DNA from: Constrictibacter sp. MBR-5
GTDB taxonomy: Bacteria; Pseudomonadota; Alphaproteobacteria; JAJUGE01
Length of the DNA stretch: 64,000 bases
NCBI RefSeq assembly: GCF_040549485.1
Contig: NZ_JBEPTK010000009.1
Coordinates: forward strand, 62,001-126,000
Reading direction: 5' to 3'
The position numbers and the translations under genes were made by a program. Below, in pieces: positions 38,574 to 47,630 of the stretch. Every line of letters begins with the position of its first letter. Position 1 is the first letter of the stretch. The notes beneath the pieces are model-generated. The model had not been told where the DNA came from. It was given only the letters and a program-made list of their open reading frames with translations, and ran no database searches.

Positions 38574-40124
38574 CTACTCCGCTGCAGCCGGCAGCGCCGG
38601 CGGACGCCAGCGGAGGACGGGCTTGCGGGCGGCCCGGGTCTCGTCGAGGCGGCGGCGAGGGCTGAAGCGGGGCGCCTGCTGGAAGAACGCCTTGTCGCCG
38701 GTCTTGGCCCGCGCGACCAGGGCACGCATCACCTCGATGAACTGGTCGAGGCTCTCCTTGCTCTCGGTCTCGGTCGGCTCGATCAGCATGGCCCCATGGA
38801 CGACCAGCGGGAAGTACATGGTCATCGGGTGGAAGCCCTCGTCGATAAGCGCCTTGGCGAAGTCGAGGGTGGTGACGCCCGTGCCCTTGAGGAAGCTGTC
38901 GTCGAACAGCGCCTCGTGCATGCAGGGCCCGGGGAACGGCGCCGACATCACGTCCTTCAGGCGCGCCATGATGTAGTTGGCGTTCAGCACCGCGTCGCCG
39001 GAGACCTGACGCAGGCCGTCGCCGCCATGGCTCATCATGTAGGCGAGCGCGCGGACGAACATGCCCATCTGGCCGTGGAAGCCCTTCATGCGGCCGAACG
39101 GCCGCGCCGACCTGTCGTGCTCGATCAGACGGCGGGTGTCGCCGTCGGTCACCACCCAGGGATAGGGCGCGAACGGGGCCAGCGCCTCGGACAGGACGAC
39201 GGGCCCGCTGCCGGGACCGCCGCCGCCATGCGGCGTCGAGAAGGTCTTGTGCAGGTTGATGTGCATCGCATCGATGCCGAGGTCGCCGGGCCGCACCCGG
39301 CCGACCAGCGCGTTGAAGTTGGCACCATCGCAATAGAAGAAGGCGCCGACCTCGTGCACACGCTTGGCGATCTCGACGATGTCGTGCTCGAACACGCCGC
39401 AGGTGTTCGGGTTGGTGAGCATGATCGCGGCGACGTCGGGGCCGAGCTTCTTCTCCAGCGCCGACAGGTCGACGCGGCCGTCTTCGCGCTCCGGAATGTC
39501 ATCGACGGTATAACCGATCGCGGCCGCGGTGGCGGGGTTGGTGCCGTGCGCCGAAGAGGGCACGAGCACCCGCTTGCGCGGGTCCTTGCGGTCCTCCAGG
39601 GCAGCCCGGATCGCCATCATCCCGCACAGTTCGCCGTGGGCACCCGCTCCCGGCGACATGGCGACGGCAGGCATGCCCGTCAGGACCTTCAGCCAGTGCG
39701 CCAGCGTGTCGATGAGTTCGAGCGCGCCCTGGACCGTGCTTTCCGGCTGGAGCGGGTGAATGTCCGAGAAGCCCGGAAGCCGCGCCATCTTCTCGTTGAG
39801 GCGCGGGTTGTGCTTCATCGTGCACGAGCCGAGCGGATAGAAGCCGGCGTCGATCGCATAGTTCTTCTGCGACAGGCGCGTGTAGTGGCGGATGACCTGC
39901 GGCTCGGATAGGCCCGGCAGGCCGATCGCGCCGCGGCGCTCCAGGCCGCCCAGTCGGCTCTTCACCTTCGGCGGCTCGGGGAGGTCGACGCCGGAGCGAT
40001 CACGCTCGCCCATCTCGAACAGCAGCGGCTCTTCGAGCTGGAGGGCGCGGTTGCCGGTCAGCGTCTCTTCCTCGGCCGGCGCAGTATCGGCCGAGGGGCG
40101 GGTCGCACGTCCTTCGTTCAGCAT
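38574..40124 (-). CDS. gcvPB: glycine dehydrogenase (decarboxylating) subunit 2
   Basis: A 516-residue PLP-carrying subunit of the split P protein. The Schiff-base Lys293 sits in HINLHKTFSTPHGGGGPG, with ELCGMMAIRAAL and PSSAHGTNPATA upstream as in all GcvPB proteins. With GcvPA it decarboxylates glycine and passes aminomethyl to the lipoyl arm of GcvH. The ATG overlaps the gcvPA stop by one base (TGATG). An alternative GTG one codon earlier is less likely. It is the last gene of the riboswitch-controlled operon. Confidence 0.95.
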   Translation of the reverse strand: MLNEGRATRPSADTAPAEEETLTGNRALQLEEPLLFEMGERDRSGVDLPEPPKVKSRLGGLERRGAIGLPGLSEPQVIRHYTRLSQKNYAIDAGFYPLGSCTMKHNPRLNEKMARLPGFSDIHPLQPESTVQGALELIDTLAHWLKVLTGMPAVAMSPGAGAHGELCGMMAIRAALEDRKDPRKRVLVPSSAHGTNPATAAAIGYTVDDIPEREDGRVDLSALEKKLGPDVAAIMLTNPNTCGVFEHDIVEIAKRVHEVGAFFYCDGANFNALVGRVRPGDLGIDAMHINLHKTFSTPHGGGGPGSGPVVLSEALAPFAPYPWVVTDGDTRRLIEHDRSARPFGRMKGFHGQMGMFVRALAYMMSHGGDGLRQVSGDAVLNANYIMARLKDVMSAPFPGPCMHEALFDDSFLKGTGVTTLDFAKALIDEGFHPMTMYFPLVVHGAMLIEPTETESKESLDQFIEVMRALVARAKTGDKAFFQQAPRFSPRRRLDETRAARKPVLRWRPPALPAAAE

Positions 40125-41467
40125 CACAGGATCTCCCGGAGCGCCGTGGCGAAGGCGTCCATATCCTCGGGCGTGTTGGTCTCGGTCGCGGCGACGAGGA
40201 GCAGGTTCGCCATCTCCGGCCGGTCGGGGTAGAGGCGCAACGCCGGTACCCCGCCCAGTATTCCCTTACCCGCGAGCGCTTCGACCACCTCGGCGGCGGG
40301 CTTGCGCAGACGGACGGTGAACTCGTTGAAGAAGGTGGCGTTCAGCACCTCCGCCCCATCGACCGCGTCGAGCCGATCCGCCAGCTGCACGGCCGCGGCG
40401 TGATTGAGCGCCGCCATCCGGGTGAAACCCTGCTCGCCGAGCAGGCTCATGTGGATGGTGAAGGCCAGAGCACAGAGGCCTGAGTTCGTGCAGATGTTGC
40501 TGGTCGCCTTCTCGCGGCGGATATGCTGCTCCCGCGTCGAGAGGGTCAGCACGAAGCCGCGCTTGCCGTCGGCGTCGACGGTTTCGCCGCACACGCGGCC
40601 CGGCATCTGCCGGATCAGCTTCTCGCGCGTCGCGAACAGACCGACATAGGGGCCCCCGAAGTTCAGGGCGTTGCCGATCGACTGCCCCTCGGCGGCGACG
40701 ATGTCGGCGCCCATCTCTCCCGGCGACTTGAGCGCCCCGAGCGCCACGAATTCGGTCACGACGACGACCAGCAATGCGCCCTTGGCATGGCAGGCCTGGG
40801 CGAGCGCGGTCCAGTCGCGGACGTTGCCGAAGACGTCGGGATACTGCACCACGACGCAGGAGGTGCGGTCGTCGACACGTGCCCCCAGATCCTCCTCGCC
40901 CTTCACGTCGGGCCCGGCGCAGTCGAGGTCGAAGCCGATGAACCGCGCCAGCGTCTCCGTCACCTCGCGGTAATGCGGGTGCAGCCCGCCCGAGATGACC
41001 GCGCGATGCCGCCGCGTCGTGCGGTTCGCCATCATCACCGCCTCGGCGCAGGAGGTGGCGCCGTCGTACATCGAGGCGTTCGCGACCTCCATGCCGGTGG
41101 CGAGCGCCACCTGGGTCTGGAATTCGAAGAGATATTGCAGCGTGCCCTGCGTGATCTCCGGCTGGTAGGGCGTGTAGGACGTCAGGAACTCGCCGCGCTG
41201 GATCAGATGATCGACCGCCGCGGGCACGTGATGGCGATACGCCCCCGCACCGAGGAAGCTCGGCCCCGCGCCGGCCGGCATGTTGCGCGCCGCCATCTTG
41301 GCCAGGCGCCGCTCCACCTGCAGTTCGCCGCTGAACGGCGGGAGATCGAGCGGCGCGCTCTGGAGCTTGTCGCTCGGCACGTCGCGAAAGAGCTCTTCCA
41401 CCGAACCCGCGCCGATGGCGCCGAGCATCGCCCGGCGGTCGTCGTCTGTCAGGGGGAGATAACGCAT
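40124..41467 (-). CDS. gcvPA: glycine dehydrogenase (decarboxylating) subunit 1
   Basis: A 447-residue subunit of the two-chain P protein. Starts [15 protein letters not shown] and contains [45 protein letters not shown] and the late [18 protein letters not shown], all standard GcvPA blocks. It forms an alpha2-beta2 enzyme with GcvPB. The start overlaps the gcvH stop (TGATG) and its stop overlaps the gcvPB start in the same way, so translation is coupled along the operon. A split P protein is usual in Rhodospirillales and other deep alphaproteobacteria and in Gram-positives. Confidence 0.95.
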   Translation of the reverse strand: MRYLPLTDDDRRAMLGAIGAGSVEELFRDVPSDKLQSAPLDLPPFSGELQVERRLAKMAARNMPAGAGPSFLGAGAYRHHVPAAVDHLIQRGEFLTSYTPYQPEITQGTLQYLFEFQTQVALATGMEVANASMYDGATSCAEAVMMANRTTRRHRAVISGGLHPHYREVTETLARFIGFDLDCAGPDVKGEEDLGARVDDRTSCVVVQYPDVFGNVRDWTALAQACHAKGALLVVVVTEFVALGALKSPGEMGADIVAAEGQSIGNALNFGGPYVGLFATREKLIRQMPGRVCGETVDADGKRGFVLTLSTREQHIRREKATSNICTNSGLCALAFTIHMSLLGEQGFTRMAALNHAAAVQLADRLDAVDGAEVLNATFFNEFTVRLRKPAAEVVEALAGKGILGGVPALRLYPDRPEMANLLLVAATETNTPEDMDAFATALREIL

Positions 41468-41844
41468 CAGCCGAGACCCTCGATGAATGCCTGGTATGCC
41501 GCTTCGTCCATCAGGTCTTCGAGCTCGGACGGCTCCGAAAGCTTGATCTTGTAGAACCAGCCGTCGCTGCTGGCGGATTCGTTGACGGTGCCCGGCGTAT
41601 CGGCCAGAGCCTCGTTCACTTCGACCACCTCGCCCGAGACGGGCGCATAGACGTCGCTGGCCGCCTTGACCGACTCCACGACGGCAGCTTCGTCCTTCTG
41701 CGCGAGCTCCTTGCCGACGTCCGGCAGCTCGACATAGACGACGTCGCCGAGCTGGCTCTGGGCATAGTCGGTGATCCCGACCGTTCCCACGCCGTCCTCG
41801 ACGCTGATCCACTCGTGGTCTTCGGTGTAGTAGATGTCAGCCAT
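41467..41844 (-). CDS. gcvH: glycine cleavage system H protein
   Basis: A 125-residue lipoyl carrier. The lipoylation site Lys60 lies in [14 protein letters not shown], in the expected hairpin turn, and the fold is complete from [14 protein letters not shown] to the C-terminal helix. It shuttles the aminomethyl group and electrons between P, T and L proteins. It lies 42 bases after gcvT and overlaps gcvPA by one base. The L protein gene is not in the window. Confidence 0.96.
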   Translation of the reverse strand: MADIYYTEDHEWISVEDGVGTVGITDYAQSQLGDVVYVELPDVGKELAQKDEAAVVESVKAASDVYAPVSGEVVEVNEALADTPGTVNESASSDGWFYKIKLSEPSELEDLMDEAAYQAFIEGLG

Positions 41845-41886
41845 GATGGTGTTTCCCTTTCGAGGGGCTGCCTGCGCGAGGAATGC

Positions 41887-43020
41887 TCACTTACCCTTGA
41901 AGTATCCATGCGGAACGAACGGCATCGCCGCGACCTGCGCCGGGCGCGGCGCGCCGCGCACGAGCAGCGACACGTCCATTCCCACCTGTGCGGAATCGGT
42001 CGCGACATAGCCCATGCCAACGGGGCCGCCGGCGCTGGGGCCGAAGCCGCCGCTGGTGATTTCCCCGATCGGGCTGCCGCCGGCGTCGACGATGGCCGTG
42101 TGCTCGCGCGCGACCACGCGCCCCTCGGGCCGGATGCCGACACGCTTGCGCGTCACGCCGTTAGCCAACTGATCCTGGATCACGGCAGCACCGGGGAAAC
42201 CGCCGGCTTCGCGCCGCCGCTTCGAGATGGTCCAGACGAGCCCGGCCTCGATGGGCGAAGTGGTCGTATCGATGTCATGGCCGTAGAGGCAGAGGCCCGC
42301 CTCCAGCCGCAGCGAATCGCGGGCGCCCAGGCCGGCGGGCTCTACCTCGGCCTCGGCCAGCAACCGGCGCGCGAAGGCATCCGCATCCGCCGATGCGACC
42401 GATATCTCGAACCCGTCCTCCCCCGTGTATCCCGAACGGGTGACGAAACAGGCGAAGCCGCCGACATCGATGTCGGCGGCGCTCATGAAAGGCATCGTCC
42501 GCACGGCCTCGCCCGCGAGGCGCGCCATGACGTCGACCGCCGCCGGCCCCTGCAGTGCGAGCAGGGCGCGGTCGTCGAGATACTCGACCGACACGCCCTT
42601 CGGCAGGCCGGCGCGCATGTGCGCGATGTCGGCCTCCTTGCAGGCGGCGTTCACGACCACGAACAGGCCGTCTTCGACCCGCGTCACCATCAGGTCGTCG
42701 AGGATGCCGGCCTTGTCGTCGGTGAACATGGTGTAGCGCATGCGCATCGGCTTGAGCGCCTGCAGGTCGCCCGGCACCAGCGCCTCGAGCGCCGCGACCG
42801 CGGCGTCGCCGGGAAGGCGGACCTGACCCATGTGCGAGACGTCGAACAGCGACGCCTTGGCGCGGGTGTGCAGGTGCTCCTTGACGATGCCGGCCGGGTA
42901 CTGGACAGGCATGTCGTACCCCGCAAACGGCACCATCTTGCCGCCGAGTTCACGGTGCAGCGCGTCGAGGGGTGTCGTCTTGAGAGGGGCGGCGTTGGTA
43001 GCGTCTGGCGACTGGCTCAC
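41887..43020 (-). CDS. gcvT: glycine cleavage system T protein (aminomethyltransferase)
   Basis: A 377-residue tetrahydrofolate-dependent aminomethyltransferase, first gene of the operon. Blocks seen: MVPFAGYDMPVQYPAGIVKEHLHTRAKASLFDVSHMGQ in pieces, RSGYTGEDGFEIS (folate-site Glu) and GEITSGGFGPSAGGPVGMGYV. It yields methylene-tetrahydrofolate and ammonia. The start is GTG with GGAGG just upstream. A tandem glycine riboswitch precedes it, so expression should rise with glycine. Confidence 0.95.
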   Translation of the reverse strand: MSQSPDATNAAPLKTTPLDALHRELGGKMVPFAGYDMPVQYPAGIVKEHLHTRAKASLFDVSHMGQVRLPGDAAVAALEALVPGDLQALKPMRMRYTMFTDDKAGILDDLMVTRVEDGLFVVVNAACKEADIAHMRAGLPKGVSVEYLDDRALLALQGPAAVDVMARLAGEAVRTMPFMSAADIDVGGFACFVTRSGYTGEDGFEISVASADADAFARRLLAEAEVEPAGLGARDSLRLEAGLCLYGHDIDTTTSPIEAGLVWTISKRRREAGGFPGAAVIQDQLANGVTRKRVGIRPEGRVVAREHTAIVDAGGSPIGEITSGGFGPSAGGPVGMGYVATDSAQVGMDVSLLVRGAPRPAQVAAMPFVPHGYFKGK

Positions 43021-43084
43021 AGATCCTCCGGAGACGGACGAGTCGGGGCGCCATTCGCCTCGAACCAGCGTCCGCCCCCTCTGT

Positions 43085-43275
43085 CCTAGGACCTGAAAGA
43101 TTCACCTGCGCCCGAGCGAGGGCTGCCGGCTTACATCTTCGGTGAGGTACGGCAATCGGCGCCGCACCTGCTTTCCAGAGTCGCCTCCGACGACGGTCCT
43201 TCTGCCTGAGAGTTTCCGGGGCGGTTGCTCCTTCGGCGCCCTCCACCCTTTCGGGCGGAAGATCTCTCCCGTCGC
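43085..43275 (-). promoter_or_regulatory. Tandem glycine riboswitch upstream of gcvT
   Basis: On the minus strand the leader carries two aptamer-like units. The first (about 43190-43272) has GGGAGAGATC, GCGCCGAAGGAGCAA and AAACTCTCAGGCAGAAGGACC. The second (about 43085-43182) has GACTCTGGAAAG, CACCGAAGATGTAAG and AATCTTTCAGGTCC. These are the conserved cores of the gcvT-type tandem glycine aptamer. The second unit ends 65 bases before the gcvT GTG. Glycine binding normally turns the operon on; the expression platform was not resolved. The remaining bases up to 43353 show no gene. Confidence 0.92.
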
Positions 43276-43353
43276 CATCGCTGGCATGACAAACCTAGCC
43301 GGACCCGCAGCAAAGTCAACGTGTGCCGGGCCGCGGCGGCCGTCGCAACGGAA

Positions 43354-44253
43354 TCAGGGCTCGGCCAGGACCGCCGGCACGACCAGTGCGACGGGCCGGG
43401 CCGCGAGCGTGAAGGTAGCGGGCAGCCTGCAGACGATGTTGCCGTCGCACTGCACCGGCGCCGCCGCCGGCCCCGCGATGGCGATGCGGCGGGCCGGGAC
43501 GATCCGTACGTCCGACTGTTCGGCCAGGCGCCCGCGCAGGAGCGCGGCGGCGTAGCGCAGATGGTCCCTGCGACGGCATCCCCGAAGGATGCAGACCAGC
43601 AGTTCGGGCTGGAAGAGAGATGCCGACGGCGCCAGGACGTAGGAGCCGCCATAGTTAGACCCGAGGGTCACGATGGCTGATCCGGCCTCCACCCTGCTGC
43701 CGTCCACGTCCAGGACGTAGCCGGAGAAGCCGCCGCGGGCGATCGCCAGCAGCGCCTGACCGGCATAGGCGTAGCGGCCGAAGAGGCGCTTCTGCCTCAC
43801 CCCGACTGCATCGACCGCCATGGCATCGACGCCGACCCCGGCCATGAGGGCGAAGCGACGGCCGTTCACGATGCCGGGCCAGAAGGGCCGCGTGCGACCT
43901 TCGACGATGACCTCGACGACCGCTTCGATCCGCCGCGGCAGCCCGAGTTCCACCGCCAGCACGTTGGCCGTACCCAGCGGCAGCACGGCCAGGGGCGGTG
44001 CCTCCGCGCCGAGCCCGTTGAGAACCTCGTTGAAAGTGCCGTCACCGCCCGCCGCGACCACGACATCGCACGATCCGGCGGTCGCCTCGGCGGCGATGCG
44101 TTCGGCGTCGCCCGGCGCCTCCGTCTCGCGAACAGTCGTAAACACCCCTTTCCGGCGAAAATGATCGAGCGCTTCAGCCAACGCGGCGCGGCGCCGGCGC
44201 CCTGCAGCCGGGTTGAAGACGACGAGCGCGCGCTTCGGTCGCGGGTCCTTCAT
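43354..44253 (-). CDS. diacylglycerol/sphingosine kinase-like (YegS/DagK family) protein
   Basis: A 299-residue lipid kinase-like protein. Nucleotide-binding signatures are LVVFNPAAGRRRR at the start and GGDGTFNEVLNGL with GGDGT at residues 69-73, then LAVLPLGTANVLA. It would phosphorylate a lipid such as diacylglycerol or a sphingoid base at the membrane. ATG 44253 follows GAGGGG at good spacing and is preferred over an upstream start at 44298. It is transcribed toward the gcvT riboswitch but stops 80 bases before it. Substrate unknown. Confidence 0.85.
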   Translation of the reverse strand: MKDPRPKRALVVFNPAAGRRRRAALAEALDHFRRKGVFTTVRETEAPGDAERIAAEATAGSCDVVVAAGGDGTFNEVLNGLGAEAPPLAVLPLGTANVLAVELGLPRRIEAVVEVIVEGRTRPFWPGIVNGRRFALMAGVGVDAMAVDAVGVRQKRLFGRYAYAGQALLAIARGGFSGYVLDVDGSRVEAGSAIVTLGSNYGGSYVLAPSASLFQPELLVCILRGCRRRDHLRYAAALLRGRLAEQSDVRIVPARRIAIAGPAAAPVQCDGNIVCRLPATFTLAARPVALVVPAVLAEP

Positions 44254-44403
44254 CGAGGTCCCCTCACGCTTCGAAGGCCCCTCGGCTGCGACGCGCACAA
44301 TCGCCGGTCGCCCGCGTTCCGAGGGACACCAACCGGCAGATCATGTAGACTTTCCATAACATGCCCGTGATTCCCGGAGGCGCGTATCGCGACGCTGGCC
44401 CCA

Positions 44404-44892
44404 TTGCATGAGCCGCGCTTCGAGACGGAACGACTGAGGACGGCGCTGCGATACTGGACATCGAAATGTGCAGGCGGCCGGCTGCCGAGCCGCCGCGATT
44501 TCGATCCGCCGACAGAGGTCCCGCGCCTGCTGCCGTACATCGTCCTGGTGGATGTGGCGCACGATCCGCTCGACTTCCGTTACAGGCTGGTCGGCACCGA
44601 GGTCTGCAACCGCGTCGCCGCCGACTATACGGGCGTTCGGCTGATGGACCTGCCGCACCAGCGTCCTGGCAGCAGGGTCTGGAAGAATGCGACCCTGGTC
44701 GTCGAGCAGAGGCGGCCGGTGTTCAGCGACATTCCCTATGTGGGCGCCGATCCCGACGTTCGGGGATATCAGGACCTGCTGATGCCGCTCTCCAGCGACG
44801 GGGGCCGCGTCGACATGATCTTCGCCCTCATCGAGTTCGACGTGGTCGCGTTCGACTTCACCGCCCGCGGCGAAGCCGGCATCACCGCCTGA
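44404..44892 (+). CDS. PAS_5-type single-domain sensor-like protein
   Basis: A protein of about 162 residues that looks like the lone PAS domain proteins (PAS_5 type) abundant in Rhodospirillales: ALRYWTSKCAGGRLPSRRDFDPPTEVPRLLPYIVLVDV, then DFRYRLVGTEVCNRVAADYTG and YQDLLMPLSSDG. No output domain is attached. The start is uncertain. No ATG or GTG is in frame; TTG 44404 is usable, yet a strong GGAGG (44376-44380) stands five bases before an ATC codon at 44386, six codons upstream and in frame. A long hairpin overlaps its stop. Confidence 0.65.
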   Translation: MHEPRFETERLRTALRYWTSKCAGGRLPSRRDFDPPTEVPRLLPYIVLVDVAHDPLDFRYRLVGTEVCNRVAADYTGVRLMDLPHQRPGSRVWKNATLVVEQRRPVFSDIPYVGADPDVRGYQDLLMPLSSDGGRVDMIFALIEFDVVAFDFTARGEAGITA

Positions 44893-44910
44893 CGCGCAGG
44901 CGGTGATGCC
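44878..44910. terminator. Bidirectional hairpin between convergent genes
   Basis: Perfect 14-bp inverted repeat (44878-44891 with 44897-44910) around a five-base loop ACGCG. It covers the stop codon of the PAS gene and ends six bases before the stop of the convergent LLM gene. Without a T-run on either side it is not a textbook terminator, but position and stem strength suggest it separates the two transcripts. Confidence 0.6.
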
Positions 44911-44916
44911 GGGATG

Positions 44917-45855
44917 CTAGGCGAGCGGCATGATGTCGCGAACGAAGCGCTCCATACGATCGAGGCTCTCCGACAGTGTCGGCGAGCGGAAGTCGAAGAC
45001 CATTTCAGACACGCCGAGCGCCTCGAACTCACGGATGTCGGCCGCGATCTGCTCCGGTGCGCCGGCGAAGCGCTTGCGGCCCGAGGCGGGCAGTTCGCCC
45101 GGCTTGTCGTAGAGGGGCGCCTTGTAGGAGATGGTCAGCCGGTCGAAATCGCGGCCCTCGGCCTCGGTCAGCCGGCGCAACTCGTCGAGCTTGGCGCGCA
45201 GGTCGTCCGGCTCCAGCGGCACCGCGGCGGTGGCGCCGACCGGATGCCAACCGTCGCCGTAGCGCGCGGTGCGGCGCAGCGCCGGCTTGCTGTGGCCGCC
45301 GATCCAGATGGGCGGATGCGGCCGCTGCACGGGCTGCGGCTGACAGTGCAGCGGGCCGAAGCTGTAGAACTCGCCGGCATGCTCGACCGGATCCTCCGTC
45401 CACAGCTTCTTGAAGATGCGCAGCCACTCGTCGCTGACCGCGCCGCGGCGGCCGAACGGCGGCGCGCCGACCGCCTCGAACTCCTCCTCCAGCCAGCCGA
45501 CGCCGGCACCGACCGTCACCCGGCCACCGGACAGGACGTCGATGGTCGCCAGGATCTTCGCCGTCAGGACGGGATTGCGGTACGGCAGGATCATGACGCT
45601 GGACACCAGGCGCAGACGTTCCGTCTTGCCGGCGATGAACGACATCAGGGTGAGCTGCTCGAGGGCGTCGCCCTGTCCCGGAAAAGCGCCGGTCACCGTG
45701 TAGGGATATTTCGATTCGATCACGGTCGGGAAGACGATGTGGTCTGCGATCATGACCGAAGTGAAGCCCCAGCCTTCCGCCTTGGAGACCAGCGTGGCGA
45801 GCGCGTCGGGTGCCGCGGTGTCGCCGCGCGTCGGCAGATAGAAGCTGTACCGCAT
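44917..45855 (-). CDS. LLM class F420-dependent oxidoreductase-like protein
   Basis: A 312-residue luciferase-like protein: MRYSFYLPTRGDTAAPDAL, LRLVSSVMILPYRNPVLTAKILATIDVLSGGRVTVGAGVGWLEEEFEA and PVQRPHPPIWIGGHSKPALRRTARYGDG. This form is usually named for the mycobacterial F420-dependent subgroup, but use of FMN is equally possible here. GGGAGG lies just before ATG 45855. It is the third LLM enzyme in the window. No obvious partner reductase or substrate clue is adjacent. Confidence 0.85.
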   Translation of the reverse strand: MRYSFYLPTRGDTAAPDALATLVSKAEGWGFTSVMIADHIVFPTVIESKYPYTVTGAFPGQGDALEQLTLMSFIAGKTERLRLVSSVMILPYRNPVLTAKILATIDVLSGGRVTVGAGVGWLEEEFEAVGAPPFGRRGAVSDEWLRIFKKLWTEDPVEHAGEFYSFGPLHCQPQPVQRPHPPIWIGGHSKPALRRTARYGDGWHPVGATAAVPLEPDDLRAKLDELRRLTEAEGRDFDRLTISYKAPLYDKPGELPASGRKRFAGAPEQIAADIREFEALGVSEMVFDFRSPTLSESLDRMERFVRDIMPLA

Positions 45856-45954
45856 CTTGTTCCTCCCGGGATCGTCGGTCGTTGCCGAGGGGCCATTCTC
45901 GCCCAGGCGGCGGCACCGGAACAGACGCACCCGCCCGCGGGGCCGGGAGGCCGG

Positions 45955-46923
45955 TCAGGGAGGCGTGGCGGCGCGGCGCAGGCGGTCGTTGATCGCGGCC
46001 CCCAATCCTCGCTCGGGCACCGGCATCACGGCGATGCCGGAGCGTCCAGGCCGGTCGAGCGCACGCAGATACCGGAACAGATTGGCCGCCGCTTCGGTGA
46101 GGTCGCCCGAAGGGCTGAGATTGAGGGTCTCCACTGCGCCCCCGGGCACGTCAGCGCCGAAGGCGAGCAGCGCCTCCTCCGGCCCGACCGCCGTCGCGCC
46201 GAGGCGAACGGGAATGCCGGGCGCGTAGTGACGCAGCAGGAGGCCGGGCGATTTCGGCCGGGCATGCGCATCGGCACCCGGCATCGCCACCGGGCCGATG
46301 ACGGCGCAGAGGTCCTCGGCCGTCACGCCACCCGGGCGCAACAGGACGGGATCCGCTCCGGAGAGGTCGAGAATGGTCGATTCGAGGCCCACGGCGCACG
46401 CGCCGCCGTCGATCACCATGTCGACGCGACCGTCGAGACCCTGAACCACGTGGGCGGCGGTCGTCGGGCTGACGGCGCCCGACGGATTTGCGCTGGGGGC
46501 GGCGACCGGCACCGCAGCCGCCCGCAGCAGGGCCCGGGCGATCGGGTGAGCCGGCACGCGGATCGCCACGGTGTCGAGGCCGGCGCAGGCGAGAAGCGAG
46601 ACGGGGCAGTCGGCGCGGCGCGGCAGGACGAGCGTCAGCGGACCGGGCCAGAAGCGTGCCGCCACCGCCTCCGCCCGCGCGTCGAAAACGGCGAGTCGCC
46701 GCGCCGCGCTCACGTCGGCGACATGGGCGATGAGCGGATTGAACCGCGGGCGCCCCTTCGCCTCGTAGATGCGCGCGACCGCGACGTCGCTCGTGGCGTC
46801 CGCGCCCAGGCCATAGACGGTCTCGGTCGGAAAGGCGACGAGACGGCCGGCCCGGATCAGCGCGGCGGCACGTTCGAGCGTGTCGGGGTCGGCGGGCTCG
46901 ACCAGCGTCGTCGGTGCCTTCAG
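45955..46923 (-). CDS. L-threonylcarbamoyladenylate synthase (Sua5 long form)
   Basis: A 322-residue tRNA-modification enzyme that makes threonylcarbamoyl-AMP for t6A37. The YrdC domain is clear: GRLVAFPTETVYGLGADAT, KGRPRFNPLIAHV, FWPGPLTLVL, IRVPAHP and SANPSGAVSPT. A linker and C-terminal Sua5 domain follow (from about residue 210, SPGLLLRHYAPGIPVRL). The start is a problem: no ATG fits. A CTG at 46923 lies five bases after GGGAGG, giving the usual Sua5 N-terminus, while an upstream GTG would add an atypical leader. CTG initiation is therefore proposed. The functional call is firm; the start is not. Confidence 0.87.
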   Translation of the reverse strand: MKAPTTLVEPADPDTLERAAALIRAGRLVAFPTETVYGLGADATSDVAVARIYEAKGRPRFNPLIAHVADVSAARRLAVFDARAEAVAARFWPGPLTLVLPRRADCPVSLLACAGLDTVAIRVPAHPIARALLRAAAVPVAAPSANPSGAVSPTTAAHVVQGLDGRVDMVIDGGACAVGLESTILDLSGADPVLLRPGGVTAEDLCAVIGPVAMPGADAHARPKSPGLLLRHYAPGIPVRLGATAVGPEEALLAFGADVPGGAVETLNLSPSGDLTEAAANLFRYLRALDRPGRSGIAVMPVPERGLGAAINDRLRRAATPP

Positions 46924-47019
46924 AACGACCTCCCGCGGGCGCGGCTGGCTGCATCCGAATGCGCGCCCGATGCGCACCCGGGCTGCGATACAGTGGTCGG
47001 CGCCAGGATGGAAACGAAC

Positions 47020-47514
47020 ATGCGCATCGGCCTGCTGATCCTCTCGTTCGCCACGAGCATGGCGTTCGCGCTGCCCGCCCGGACCGCATCGGGAGATGTC
47101 TTCGCACCCGAGGGGTGCGAGTTCAGCGTCCTCGTCGCCGGCCGGTCGGTGTCCGAGGCGACGGAATGGGCCGGCAGACGCACCGTGAGCGTCGCTGCGG
47201 ACACCGGCAGATATGCGATACGCGCCGCATGCACAACGGGATATCCGGCCGGCGCCCTGGCGAGGCTCGACCGCGACGCCCGCCTCGCCTTCGTCGAGCG
47301 ACTGGCCCGAAGCATGGGCTTGAGCGCGATGTCGATCGCCGCGGCACAGAACGGGGAGTGGATCGACGTCCGCGGCTCGATGCCGGCCGCGCATGTCCGC
47401 GCACGGATACTGTACGGGGCCTTCTCCCGACTGATGGTGGAGGTCGTCTCTGAAGACGAAAGCGCAGCAGAAGCAGGCTTCAGCATCCTGCTTTCGACAA
47501 TACGGCAGAAGTAA
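47020..47514 (+). CDS. Secreted protein of unknown function
   Basis: A 164-residue protein I do not recognise. It has a clear signal peptide (MRIGLLILSFATSMAFALPARTAS) and a mature part with two Cys (EGCEFSV and RAACTTGYP), which may form a disulfide. A stretch of about 80 residues follows that looks like a small alpha/beta domain (LVEVVSEDESAAEAGFSILLSTI-like ending). ATG 47008 is an alternative start four codons upstream. It is divergent from Sua5 and followed by an AT-rich region with a CtrA-type box. Likely periplasmic. Confidence 0.6.
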   Translation: MRIGLLILSFATSMAFALPARTASGDVFAPEGCEFSVLVAGRSVSEATEWAGRRTVSVAADTGRYAIRAACTTGYPAGALARLDRDARLAFVERLARSMGLSAMSIAAAQNGEWIDVRGSMPAAHVRARILYGAFSRLMVEVVSEDESAAEAGFSILLSTIRQK

Positions 47515-47572
47515 AAGCAAATATGGAGTTGAATAAAATTTTAACCATGCCGCTGGAGCGGGTTCGCCTGAC

Positions 47573-47588
47573 TTAAGCTGCGCTTAAC
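47573..47588 (+). promoter_or_regulatory. CtrA-type box TTAA-N7-TTAAC
   Basis: TTAAGCTGCGCTTAAC is a full match to the alphaproteobacterial CtrA site, TTAA-N7-TTAAC, and is also a palindrome (TTAAGC-TGC-GCTTAA). It lies 43 bases before the ATG of the BTLCP lipoprotein, in an AT-rich gap that also has TTTTAACC at 47540-47547. Cell-cycle control of that gene is therefore possible. Confidence 0.5.
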
Positions 47589-47630
47589 CACGGCATGATT
47601 TCATGGAGTCCTCAGACAAGAGGCTCCGTC

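Noticed and set aside
38380-38976. 198-residue plus-strand frame opposite the end of gcvPB
   Set aside because: It crosses the terminators and is antisense to gcvPB with low-complexity Ser/Arg-rich translation.
44914-47514. 866-residue plus-strand frame ending in the secreted protein
   Set aside because: Only the last 164 residues have a signal peptide and natural composition; the rest is antisense to the LLM and Sua5 genes.
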